Positions 36,201 to 48,200 of a stretch of 64,000 bases of DNA are shown here, in pieces (position 1 is the first letter of the stretch; the number at the start of each line of letters is the position of its first letter). A program made the translations under genes and the position numbers. This DNA is from Prosopocoilus inquinatus. Lineage: Eukaryota; Arthropoda; Insecta; Coleoptera; Lucanidae. The notes beneath the pieces are model-generated. The model saw only the letters and a list, made by a program, of their open reading frames with translations. It had not been told where the DNA came from and did no database searches. The DNA lies in assembly GCA_036172665.1 (NCBI GenBank), contig JAYKNF010000015.1:3162001-3226000 (forward strand), written 5' to 3'.

Positions 36201-39200
36201 AAGGGTAAGGGTCGCTGAGGTCCTGGAGGAAATTCAGGACGGTACGTCCGGTGGACATTTGGGCATCAACAAGACGTTGTCGAAAGTACGAGGAAAGTTC
36301 TACTGGGCGAAATGTAGAACTGATGTGGAAAATTTGTGTGCCAGATGTACTGCATGTGCTGCAGTATCCGGGCCCGCGAAAAAGACTCGCGGAAAATTAC
36401 ACACTTACAACGTTGGAGCACCATTCGAGAGGATTGCCATTGACATAGCCGGCCAATTTCGGAAACCAATCATGGAAACAAATACATTATGGTAGTGACT
36501 GATTATTTCACCAAATGGCCAGAAGGTTACGCTTTGTCAAATCAAGAGTCAATAACCGTTGTGAATGCCTTGATAGAAAATTGGATAACAAGATTTGGAG
36601 TACCCATGGAGATCCATTCCGACCAAAGCAGCAGCTTTGAAGGAGACATTTTCCAGGAATTAACCAGGTTACTAGGCATTTTCAAAACGCGAACAACTTC
36701 CTTACACCCACAGTCAGATGGAATGGTGGAGCGTTTCCATAGGACTTTGGAAAGACATCTGGCTAAAGTTGTTTCGAAGAACCAACGGGAGTGGGATGAA
36801 CATCTTCCCCTTTTCCTGATGGCGTACCGTTCTGCAGAGCATGACACTACTAAACGAACTCCATACAGTGTCTTATTCGGAAGAGAAATGCGTCTGCCTT
36901 GTGACTTAAATTTTGGGCGACCAGAAACTCGACTGGGACGAAGTCAATACTCGCAAGAACTCGAACGCCGTTTAATGAACATTCACGAATACGTCCGACG
37001 TAACATCAGTTTGGCGACAGACAAAATGAAGACCCGCTACGATCGACGAGCCAATGAAACAAGACCAGGTGTGGCTAATACAACCCCAGAAGGATTCGTG
37101 GTCTGTGCCCCAAACTACAGACGCCTTGGGATGGACCCTATCAAATAATTAAATCAGTACACCAGCTTGCGTCACAGAACATGACTGGGGACTAGTCGAT
37201 CATTCCAGTATGTTCAAGCAATAAGAGGCTCTGCTGTATAAGCTGTTACCGTTCAATTTCTGTCCGTCCCAGAGACACCCTGTACAGTGAATTTCTTTCG
37301 ATTAACCGCCCTGAGTGTAACTCTTCGCGTTTCGTTTGCATGCTTTCATTGTCTCCTTGGCATAGCGAATTTCCCTGTGAAAATTAGATTGAGGAAAGTG
37401 AGTTTTGAAAGTTAATTTACGGCAAAGTTGCTTTTTCATTTAGAATTTTTAAGAGTAATGAAAAGTGGTGCAATAGGTCGTAATCGGGAAAAAAATCACA
37501 TGGCGTGTCTGTGCAGGAATTGACTCCTGATATTTGGAGCCCATTGGTTGATGTTGACATAAGATTCTGCAGCGGTTGGAGTACACATCTCGCCTCTTCT
37601 TTTCTCATACCCCGTTTCTTTTCACGCGTTATTTCGGAGCGAAATCAGAAAATCATTCCCGCTAATTCCCTTGAAGTGATAGCACTTATTGTTTGTGGGT
37701 GGTGAACCCGTTTTGTTCAAGTGTGTTTCCTCAGTTTTGTTTGGTGAAAACTTAAGTGGCTAATTCGCCGGAGTTTTGTGCTGCCCAAAAGATTATTAAT
37801 GCCATTGCATTTCCTACGCCTGTTCCCCAAGTAGCTTTGTGAACAGATGAGTTCACTCTTAGGTGTTTTGATTCGCTTCGAACGTTTCTATCGTGTACTT
37901 TTCTTCCTTACAGGCTTTACTTATTTATTTAATTTTTGATCTACGTATTTATTGGTGGATCTATTTTTCCCGACTGTTACTGTCTCGTAGATTTTACGCT
38001 GCATCCAGCGCATGTTGGATTTTATTCCTATTGTTTTGTTGTTTATGTATTGACCTGGGTATTTGATTGTGACAATTTGTTTACTGTTCTCTGTATTTAA
38101 TAAAGTTACATTGTTGTAAATATTGTGGAGGAGTTGCGTTTTCTTAGTTTTCCCCCGTAGCAAAAAAAAGTTAAGTGGCGCCTTTATCTTTCCTTTCGCG
38201 AAGAGTTTGAGAGAACCAACCCTAACCCACTGGGGCTAGCCGGCGACGCCGAAACGTCTGTCACGGCGATCACTTGTGAATACCTGAGCAGATAGGTAGC
38301 AAAGCCGTACAATCCGCCAGGAGTAGTTAGTTATGAAGTTAGCGAGCGAAGGATTCGTACCTCGAATAAATAGAAAGTACATTTTGTAAAAGTGCTATTT
38401 GATAGACAACCTCATTACAATTGTTGTTAATTGTGTAAAGCGACAGCTTTGAATTAAAGTGTTCTGAAATTTAACGACTATAATTTGTGAACCCCAAATT
38501 CGTAACAATACATGTAAACATTAATACCTCACATACTCTTAAATAAAACTTTTTGGTTAGTACTCGATATACGTACTTTCGAAATATGAAAAAATGTACT
38601 GAGTGTTCCATTAAAAAAAAATATAACTTTGGTATGGCTCACAGTTACCAAACACCCTGTATACCCAAAAATAATTTCATAAAATAGAACTGACTGATTT
38701 GCACCTTAGCTCGTTTGATTTTTTTTCTATCTTGTGTTCTTTAGACAGAGAAGTTCGCGGCACTCGGTGGACACCTGCATATGGCTCATCACTAAAGACG
38801 ATCTTAAACGAAGTAAGTCACGTCTATGAATACATAACAACTTAAGAAATTCTTAAATATATAAGATGAACTTACATAAGACGGTCTTAAGCAATTGCTT
38901 AAGTCATGGCTATGAATACTGCCCAACTTACATTTAAGTGTTTTTTTAAAGAAATACATATTAAAATACCTGATCGGCATCAACGAAAATAATTTTTCTA
39001 ACGTCCAAAGGAAACAGCACGTCCAGAAACAATATTTTATACCCCCAAATAATTCTCTGCTTCTCTGTCTGTTGATGCAACCACCTGGGCCATTTATATT
39101 GGACCAGTTCATATTCAAAACCATATTCCTTGGCCATATAAGGCAAGAAATTCTGCAAAACAATTTTTTACTGACGAAAACAAACTTTCAAAAACTCATA

Positions 39201-42200
39201 CCATTATTTGTGGTGATAGATAGTTCTTCAAAAACCAAAACTTGACAGATGTTTTTGTATGCTTCAACACAGACAGCATCATAATTCGCAGGAACCGTTC
39301 ATACAAGTGGCCTGACGCCAAGGAAAATATGTTCAGCTTCTCTTCGATCTCGTCATCCGTTGAGCTAAAGGAACTTGAAGCACAGCAAATTAATCAATCG
39401 ACATGAAAATCAGACGTGACAGTAATTAAAAAGCGCTATGAAAACAATATCTTTACCTTAGAATTCTGTGAGCATGCAAAAACATAAGTAAACTATAAAA
39501 ACATGCAAAAAAATGTTTTATTTCAAAGTACCTCGTGATAGAGTTCCAAATACCCATGCTGGGTTCATCTTCTGACAGCAGGTCCATGTGCACCTTATCC
39601 GGTTTCTTCGACACCCTCAATTTTACAATCTGTGATCTCAACGTACTTATTAGCACTTTAATATCAGGCGAATTTCGTGGTGTGTCAGAGCCCTCATGAC
39701 TGTGCAAAGAAAGACGAATTAATTGTGTAGAGGTATATCAAAAAGAAAATAAACTAAGACTTCATATGCGTGACGCAGAAAATACTTTTTAGACGAATTC
39801 TTTGCACTAAGCAAGGGATTTGTTGTTTAATATAAAACACAGCATTCATTAAAACAAATAGTACCGAATTATGACGGCTGAGAAAAGCTTCGTAAAGTTT
39901 TTTTTTAATTGTTGTAGATATTTCTCCAAAGCCTTGCTCCATTGGTTCATTATCACGTCCACTTCGGTACCTAAAACACTTTTCCTCAGTTGTAAGAACC
40001 ATTTTCAAAAAACAAAATAAATAGAATTGTCACTTTCGGTACTGTTTATTTCGGCGTATACTGTACTTCTTATCACAATTAACTTATTAACATACAGTGC
40101 GTCCTTGGTACATATTCTAACAGTCGAAATCTATCGGACCGGTTTCGGCAACTGCGCCTCCACGGTGGCTGTACGTAGACGTTGCAACGTCGCCCTATGT
40201 AACAGAAATGATCTCAGAGCACCAGTTGAAATGCTAACTTCTTATTCGTCTTTTACTTCAAAATTTTGACGTCGCCTTTTTCCAATGGTTCCGCTAAGTA
40301 ACGGGAAAAAAACCGGAAGTGCTGGGCTGGCTTCTCGCCGTTGTCGATACCGACACCGATCGAGTGAGGTTGTGCGTTATATTGTCTCGTGAATTTGAGC
40401 AGCAGTTATTGTTAACAAGATTCAACTCGTACAGTTCAACTGGCATTCGTTCAACTCGTGTCATCTAAGGTGCTAGATAGCATCTTAATCCAAACGATCT
40501 ATTCAATTAAGTTAATACGTTCCAAATTTAGTTATTAACAGCGTTATTTGACGTCATTTCTCCCTCCTTTTCATTTAGAATACTTTGAAAATTCTTCATT
40601 CGCTCAGTTTCGAGATACTTAAAAAAGATCAAATTCAATTTATACTAAACTATCAGTACGGCCTTGATCAATAAATGTTAAAATAAATTACTAGAAAAGC
40701 TTTTTCTATCAATCTTTTTCAAAAACGACTAGACTTATTAATTATCTGTCCAGTTTTCACTATTGTTAATCAAGGTTTTGCTGATAGTTTGGTTTAAATT
40801 GAATTTAGTTACAAAATCTTTTTTTAAATATCTTAAAACTCAGCGTATGAAAAATTCTCAAACTTCAAAAAGAGATTCATCTTGAAGAGTACTTTAAAAA
40901 ACCTAAACGGAATTTTCCTGTAAAATAATTAGGGAAGCCAATATTCAAGTACCTTTAAATTAACATGAGATTTCCTATGTTGCGTTTCAAAACGCAGCAT
41001 CCTGTATATCATATACCGTCTGTTTGATTATGAAGGCCCCGAGCTGTAACTCCTTTATTTTGTGCTCACCTTTCTAGAATCTTTATTTATTAATCGATTA
41101 ACTTGAATTTTGGAGACAATAAATTAAGCAAAATATGGAATTGCTAGTCGTCATAGGACTTCCGGTTTCGCCGGAAGTTATATCAACTTTCTAATTTTAA
41201 ACATATAAAATAGCGACATCTTACTATCGCTTATTGACCTAACATTGCAGTAGGATAGACAAATTGAAGCGGGATTTGCTCCTAATGAGTCCCCCATGCA
41301 AGGCGGCCATGCTTGCTGTCAAAATAAAATAAAATCTTTCTAATTTTAAATGGAACACCCTATATATTTTTACATATTTGAAATTTACCTTTATCAGATA
41401 AAATAGCGACATCTTACGATCGCTTTTTGACCTGACATTACAGTAGGATGGACAAATTGAAGCGGGATTTGCTCCTAATAAGTCCACCATGCAAAGCGGC
41501 CATGCTTGGAGGACTTGGGAGCAAATCCCGCTTCAATGTGTCTATCCTACTGCAATGTCAGGTCAAAAAGCGATCGTAAGATGTCGCTATTTTACCTGTT
41601 CATCAGTCTTACATCGCAATTGCGAATAAATTAGACAAGTCGTTTTTGTTTGCAGTGGGAATGTCGAGCTACGTCTCTGCTGAAGAAGCCCCAAGCAGGG
41701 CTGAAACAGCTGTACAGAGGCTGGTCGAGGTTTTCACTGCAATCAAAAACGATTTGCACAATTTTTTTCTAAAAACTTTCATTATGCTTTGACAGCAAGC
41801 ATGGTCGCCTTGCATGGGGGACTTATTAGGAACAACACCCGCTTCAATTTGTCTATCCTACCGCAATGTAAGGTCAAAAAGCGATAGTAAGATGTCGCTA
41901 TTTTATCTGTTAAAAATTTATCATTATGAGTCCGAATATGTATCAATTGTTAATTTTGGTTTCCATGACAACGAAAAAAAAAAAACTTTTTTATTTTTCA
42001 ATCTAGAAAGCTATGAATCGTAGTTTTTCGATCTAATGCGATCAAGTGTTTCGAGAAAATCACCCCTTTGATGGTATTTTTATTTTTAACATTTTTAGCA
42101 TGTCTTATTGAAATTTTACACTGCCTTTATTTCAAATGACTTTCAAAGAAAATATGATGTATTTGGTATCAACGTACTCAGAAAGAAATGTTCTATTAAA

Positions 42201-45200
42201 CTAAGCTAAGAAACATAAAATGCGTTCAATTAAATCCGTTATCGAGATGGCTTGGAACTTGCTTTTATTTTATACCGGCACGTCGTAGCTTAGTACGTAT
42301 ATTGAAGAACTGCGAACTGTCAGCGGTGTTTACTGTCAAAGGTTTTGTTTACATTTTCGAGGTATTGTGTTCCGTTATTTGTGTTGTCGCTTTAATTCCA
42401 TTAAAAAACAGTTCTTTTGGCTTATGTCAAATGCAAATTTTACGAAGTCGCGTTAACTTAAGCCACATGATTATAATAAACATAACCCAACTTTTTATAC
42501 CCATTTATGATTTTCTATAAATTGAATAAGAGAATGCAATTAACGAAAACATTTATTTTTTACAAAAGGTGCTTAAAATGCCCACCACCTACTTCATAAC
42601 ATTTTAAAACTCTACGTTTAAGGGAACTCACGACTACATTTTCTAACAAGTTCGGATTTTGATTAATTTCTTCAAATTTTTGCCTTATTCGGTGCTGTAG
42701 TTCTTCTAGATTGTTCATAGGGGTTGCAAATATTGAATTTTTAAGGTAAGGCCATAAAAAATAATCACAAGGTGTTAAATCGCACGACCTCGGAGGAAAT
42801 GGTGTTGGAGTGTTGCGACTTATAATTTGGTCATCATAAAATTCATGAAGGATGGCCAATGTTTCTGCTGTACAGTGGGGTGTTGCACCATCTTGTTGAA
42901 AGTAACCACCTTCTAACTCATCATCGTGAACGTTCTCCAAAAATTCAGTTAAAATTTCATTTCGGTATCTTGTTGCATTAAGCGTACCTAAAAATTAACA
43001 TGCGAATATAAGTTTAAAGATTATTTTTATGATTTATATATTTATAAACACCTTCAAAGAAAATTGGTCCGAATTAATCGTCTGCCACTTATAGCGGCCC
43101 ATACACCATTTTTTTCAGGATGCAATGGACGTTCAACAAACATATGAGGATTATCTGAATTCCAAGATCTCATATTCTGCGAATTTACATATCCAGACAA
43201 GTAGAACCACGATTCATCAGTAAAGAAAGTCATCCATAGGGTATCGTTATCATTATTTAAAGTGTTTATAAACCATTGGCAAAATTCTAACCTCTGCGGT
43301 ATATCAATGTCTTTCAATTCGTGAACTGCTGTTAGTCGATAAGGATATAAATGTAAATCCTTTCTTAACATCGCATGAGATGTTCCAACTGAAAATTCCA
43401 TTTGTTGCGCTAATTGTCGAACAGTTGTTTTTGGGTTATTTTGCATGATTTCTCGTCCATCATCGATAACCTGTTGACTTCGTTTAAGAGGACGACCAGA
43501 ACCTTCCTTTCTTAAGACACCTCCAGTTTCACGAAATAGCGTAACACATCGATCCAGCGTAGCATTAAAATGGTTGTAGTCAATAATCAACTCCGGAAAT
43601 TTAGCTCTGAACTCTTCTAAACAATCTGGTCTAGAATATACCCAATTGCCGTCAATTTTACGTCCATTTCGAAAATACGATTCTAACATAAACACTCTAT
43701 GTTCAGTAGTAAACATTTCTCGGCAGTTTAGTTCCCAAAAGAACTGTTTTTTTTAAAGGAATTAAAGCAACAACACAAATAACGGAACACAATACTTAGA
43801 AAATGTAAACAAAACCTTTGACAGTAAACACCGCTGACAGTTCGCAGTTATTCAATATACGTACTAAGCTACGACGTGCCGGTATAAAATAAAAGCAAGT
43901 TCCAAGCCATCTCGATAACGGATTTAATTGAACGCATTTTATGAGTTTGTATTTAAAAAAATGAGTTACGACCTAATGAAAATTTTAAATGCTGAAAAAT
44001 GTTAAGAAGCAAAATACAGTCCAAGGTGTGATTTTCTCGAAACACTTGATCGCATTAGATCGAAAAAATGCGATTCATAGCTTTTTACATTGAAAAATAA
44101 AAAAAGTTTTTGTGAAAATAAAAAGTTTTTTTTTTTTTTTCGTTGTCATGTTATCAATTGATACGCATTCAGACTCATAATAATCCGTAAATTTCAAATA
44201 TATAAAAATATATAGGGAGTTCTATTTAAGATAAGAAAGTTGATATCACGTCCGGCGAAACCGGAAGTCCTATGACTAGCAGTATGTCGAAAAATTCCAT
44301 TTTTTCTTTAATTTATTGTCTCCAAAATTCAGGTTAATCGATTAAGAAATAAAGATTCTAGGTGAGCACATGGCACAAAACACGCAGTATATTTTTGAAT
44401 GGGACGTTCTCTCCTAGAGAATGAAGAATCAAAATATTTTTTTTTGGCTACACTGTATAGGAGTCATGATGTCATCGCCAATTTTTTTGAATGGCACGAT
44501 GATTTTTTTTGCAAAATTTAACAGAACATCCTTTTCCCTTTTCAACCACATAAGATTTTTATATCCTTACATCAGAAAATTTTCGAGAAAACTCAAGAAA
44601 ACTATATTACGCATTTTAAAAATAAAGGCCACGTTGACATTTGTCTATTGAATCTCAACGAAATATTGACATTTGTAAGAAATCAGAGAGTTTAGCACAG
44701 GATATATTTACAGGTGAACTGAACTAATTGCTGAAGCTCGAATACAAAAAAACTCCAAATGTAATTTTTACGTAATGAAACTTTAACTCCTTATTTAATC
44801 TTCAATTTATTTTTAACCTTTATTTTGGAATCTGCTGAATATCTAAATATTGACGCACCCTGTATACGTACTTATTCTATATTTGTTTCAGGCGTTATTT
44901 CTGATAAAAATAATAGAAAGATCAGTAACACGTTCTTGTAAAAATAAACCTCCAATAAAGTACTATGCCGCACTATTAAGAACGTTCCGCCATGCAAATT
45001 CGGCGACTGATAAGTTCTTCTCTACTGAATTTTATTATAATTCCACTTTTAGATAATTATGTTTGACCTACTTTACTATGTCGTAAATCTCGGAGCTTCG
45101 TCCTTGCCGTAATCGCAAAATCCATGCGCCTGGATTCGCTTTTAACTGGAAGTAACCGAGATTAGCCATGACGATTGTGTCTACCATGACTGGTCGACTT

Positions 45201-48200
45201 TCTGTGCCTAGAGTTACTTGAAGACCCCTAGGGGCGCTGCCGGTCGTAGACTCGAAACAATGGCCTTCTACTAATAAGTATTCCAATTCATATTCGCTGA
45301 GGACAAGAAATAACAACCGAATTAAGAATAGTAAAGCAGACAGTAGTTAAAAATATTAGTTTAAGTCCGTATTACGGATATAAATTAATATTTCTATGGT
45401 TTTGTTTTATTTATGGGCCGAATGTAAGTAATTATTGAGTCAGATAAATAAAAAGTAAGCAATTGCTGAAAAAGCAAACGCTTTAAGAAAAAGCAGTTGC
45501 TGAAATATTAGATGAATAAAAATTTCAAGCCTTTGCTAGGTTTCCGGCTACGTTTAAGCAATTGCTAGTATGACTTGTGCGGAGTTCCATATCTTAACTT
45601 CTTTATCAAAGTGAGTACTACGCTTTTAATAAAATATCGGTTACTAGTGATTCAGATAATGAAGCCGAGTTAGGCAAAAATTATTTTTGCTAGAAAATTT
45701 AAAGAAAATAAAATTATTTTTAATAAATCACATAAAAAAGAGAAAACCTTGCAAGTAATAGCTAATAATTATATGAAAATTGTTAATGTTTCATTTACAA
45801 CTAAACAAGTAGTAAAAAAATAAGCAATAAGAAAAGAGAAGTAAAAATCAAGTTTGATTTAATAAATTCACTTTCTACGAAATGATAGATTTTTACGTAA
45901 AATCCTGAAACACGCAGATTTTTAATTATAAAATGATAGGAGTATTATTTTAGCAGAATTTAGTTTTTCACCCTTCTTCCCCCTTCGAATGACAGTTATC
46001 TCTTCAATTTTTTTAATGGAATGAGCGGTCATGCAATGGCTCATTTGAAAAGCATTTTATTCTCTATTCAGTAATATAAGATATTTTCTTTAAATAAAAA
46101 ATAATGCACTTTAGTATCAACGAACAAAATTTTAAAATTAAACAGTTTAAATCAAATGCTGGAAATCATTTGATTCTTGATAAAACGTACAAACGTAATA
46201 TAATCCATAGAAACTAATGTTGACTGTATCTAATAAGTAAAACTTATTATCGTGCAAATGCGGTGAATACGAATTTATAATTGCTTTCAGCAAATGCAAG
46301 GCTGGGGTAGAGTGGGCCTTATGAATAAAGTTTAAGCAATTGCTTTTCCTTAAAATTTACTAGTAAATGCTTAATATCGAATGAATGAAATCTTTAGCAA
46401 TAGCTAAAGATTTTACAAGGTCAAGTAATAACTTGACCTTGTAGCAATTGCTACGACACTAAGGAAAAGCTTACAGTAAAAGGTTTTGCTTAAAAATTTC
46501 AAGTATTTGCTTAATTTTGTATGAATAAAAGGAGCAATTGCTTTTTCTTCTAAGCATTTGCTTGAAAAATGTTAAGGCTACTCTACCTCAGCCTTGCCTT
46601 TGCTTTAAGCAATTAGAAATTCGTATTCATCGCATTTGCACGATAATAATGGATAATATTGGATAAGTCAACATCAGTTTCTATGGATTATATTACTTTT
46701 GTACGTTTTATCAAGAATCAAATGATTTCTACAATGCGTTAATAAGTTATTTAGATCAATTCTTGCTATGAAATTTTTAACGTTGCACAGTGAAAATGCC
46801 GTAAAAATTCGCAAGATTGACATGTTTGAAAGTCCAATCAAATAAAGCGATAGTTTCAAAGACAATAAAAATCTGCCAAACTAAATTGCACAGCAAGAGT
46901 TAATCTAAATAATTTAATAACGCAATGTAGTTCGAGCATTTGATTTAAACTGTTTCTTTTTTTTCCTGATAAGCAAAAGCTTAAAGCAATTGCTTACTTT
47001 TTATTCATCAGGCTCAATAGCCTTAAAATTTCTCAAGCAAATGCTTAAAAGCAAGAGCAATTGCTCCTTTTATTCATACAACATTAAGCAAATGCTTGAA
47101 ATTTTGAAGCAAAACCTTTGACTATAATCTTTTCCTTAGTGACGTAGCAATTGCTACAAGGTCAAGTAATTGCTAAAGATTTTATTTATTCGATATTAAG
47201 CATTTACTAATAAATTTCAAGGAAAAACAATTGCTTAAACTTTATTCATAAGGCCCATTGTCAAAACAATGGTGATTCATGACTAAATAACAACACAAAT
47301 AAATAATACTCCTATAAGAAATTGAAAAACTGTGTTAAATGTGTTTGAAAACACATTTTGATATTTTCATTTAAAATAGTGTAATAAGCAAGGTGGCCAG
47401 TTGTATTTAAATTGATTATTGCAAGAATTAAACGCTATGGTAAGTGAATGGTCAAACAGGTCAGACTAAAACACGTGACAAGTTTTCCCAATCGCTGCTT
47501 GTTTGGTCTGACCGTTGACTTGACATTTTAGCCATTCACTTACAGAGTTTTTCACTGGTTGCATTTTCTTGCACTCACTGCTCACTAAGCGCAAATGTTA
47601 TATTCCACTGGTATTTGACAATTACACTCTTTAAGTGTTTTGTATTCCGCTGGCGCATTAGCACTCATAAAGGTCGCACTGAGTAAATATGGCGGAAAAA
47701 TTTACCGAACTTTATGCCGCTAGCAGGTTCTTATTGGAAGAGACCAAATCGGCAGTTTTGCGAACGTCATAAAAAATTATTCCGATGAGCAAGTCTTATT
47801 AGTAACGGAAGTTGCTAGAGTCCCGAACACTGGATCGCTTCCAAAAAATTAAAATCCCGAACGGACGTGATTTATTAATAATCGTTCCGGATTTACAAAA
47901 ATTTACGATTTACGATCCCGAACGTAAAACTTGCTGAATCTACAACATGATACCTGCACGCTGCATTTGATTGCCTTCTAAAATACAAGCAAAAGCAGGA
48001 GTGCGTTCATAAATGACGCCCGAACGGGTGAGTTATACCGGGGTGCACTAAAACCGTTCATAATTAAATTTCAAGCTAGATGCACCTCGCGCTTGAAATA
48101 TGGAACATGGGTTGAAATCAATAACATTTAAATATTAAACGATATCTGAATCTGAAATACCTAGATTCATGTAGTAACAGTAACAAGAGTAATAATAAAA

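Larger units (their letters stand above)
32581..38507 (+). mobile_element. Ty3/gypsy LTR retrotransposon (plus strand), decayed
   Basis: Same family as 15243-20850. It has a ~60-bp 5' LTR stub (32581-32640), gag, protease, reverse transcriptase, RNase H and integrase (32670-37145), and a 3' LTR present as 37152-37243 and 38306-38507 with a solo LTR inserted between. The 3' LTR also lost its first ~50 bp together with the polypurine tract. Many frameshifts and stops. Confidence 0.88.
913..38969 (-). other. 38-kb Uggt intron filled with nested transposons
   Basis: The intron is bounded by the donor after VDADQ (38969) and the acceptor before VVRADL (913). It holds two gypsy elements, a P element, two Mutator/YqaJ elements, several hammerhead-repeat insertions and many MITEs. 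I see nothing else in it that looks like a functional host gene. Stretches where I see nothing identifiable include 915-1590, 1726-2470, 5115-6110, 12861-13370, 13520-14715 and 21450-22950. Confidence 0.9.
41060..44385. mobile_element. Mariner-type element with ~650-bp inverted arms and a transposase gene
   Basis: The left arm (41063-42430, enlarged by two hammerhead-repeat insertions) and right arm (43720-44383) are inverted copies: GATTCTAGGTGAGCAC..., CTTCCGGTTTCGCCGG, CACTTGATCGCATTAGATCG, GATGGCTTGGAACTTGCTTT, GACAGTTCGCAGTT. A transposase gene sits between the arms. Such long arms are unusual for mariner-like elements. No target duplication was identified. Confidence 0.75.
39700..45071. 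other. Uggt intron between exons c and d; holds the mariner long-arm element
   Basis: Besides the elements listed for 40585-44385, I see nothing coding in 39700-40580 or 44390-45070. An ORF at 39754-40008 (minus) has no recognisable features. Confidence 0.6.

Noticed and set aside
39754..40008. Minus-strand ORF adjacent to Uggt exon d
   Set aside because: No similarity to UGGT, no splice signals that keep the frame, and an intronic position; chance ORF.
45420..47260. CRISPR-like regular array of short repeats
   Set aside because: The modules are palindromes with irregular spacing inside larger inverted repeats, in a eukaryotic genome.
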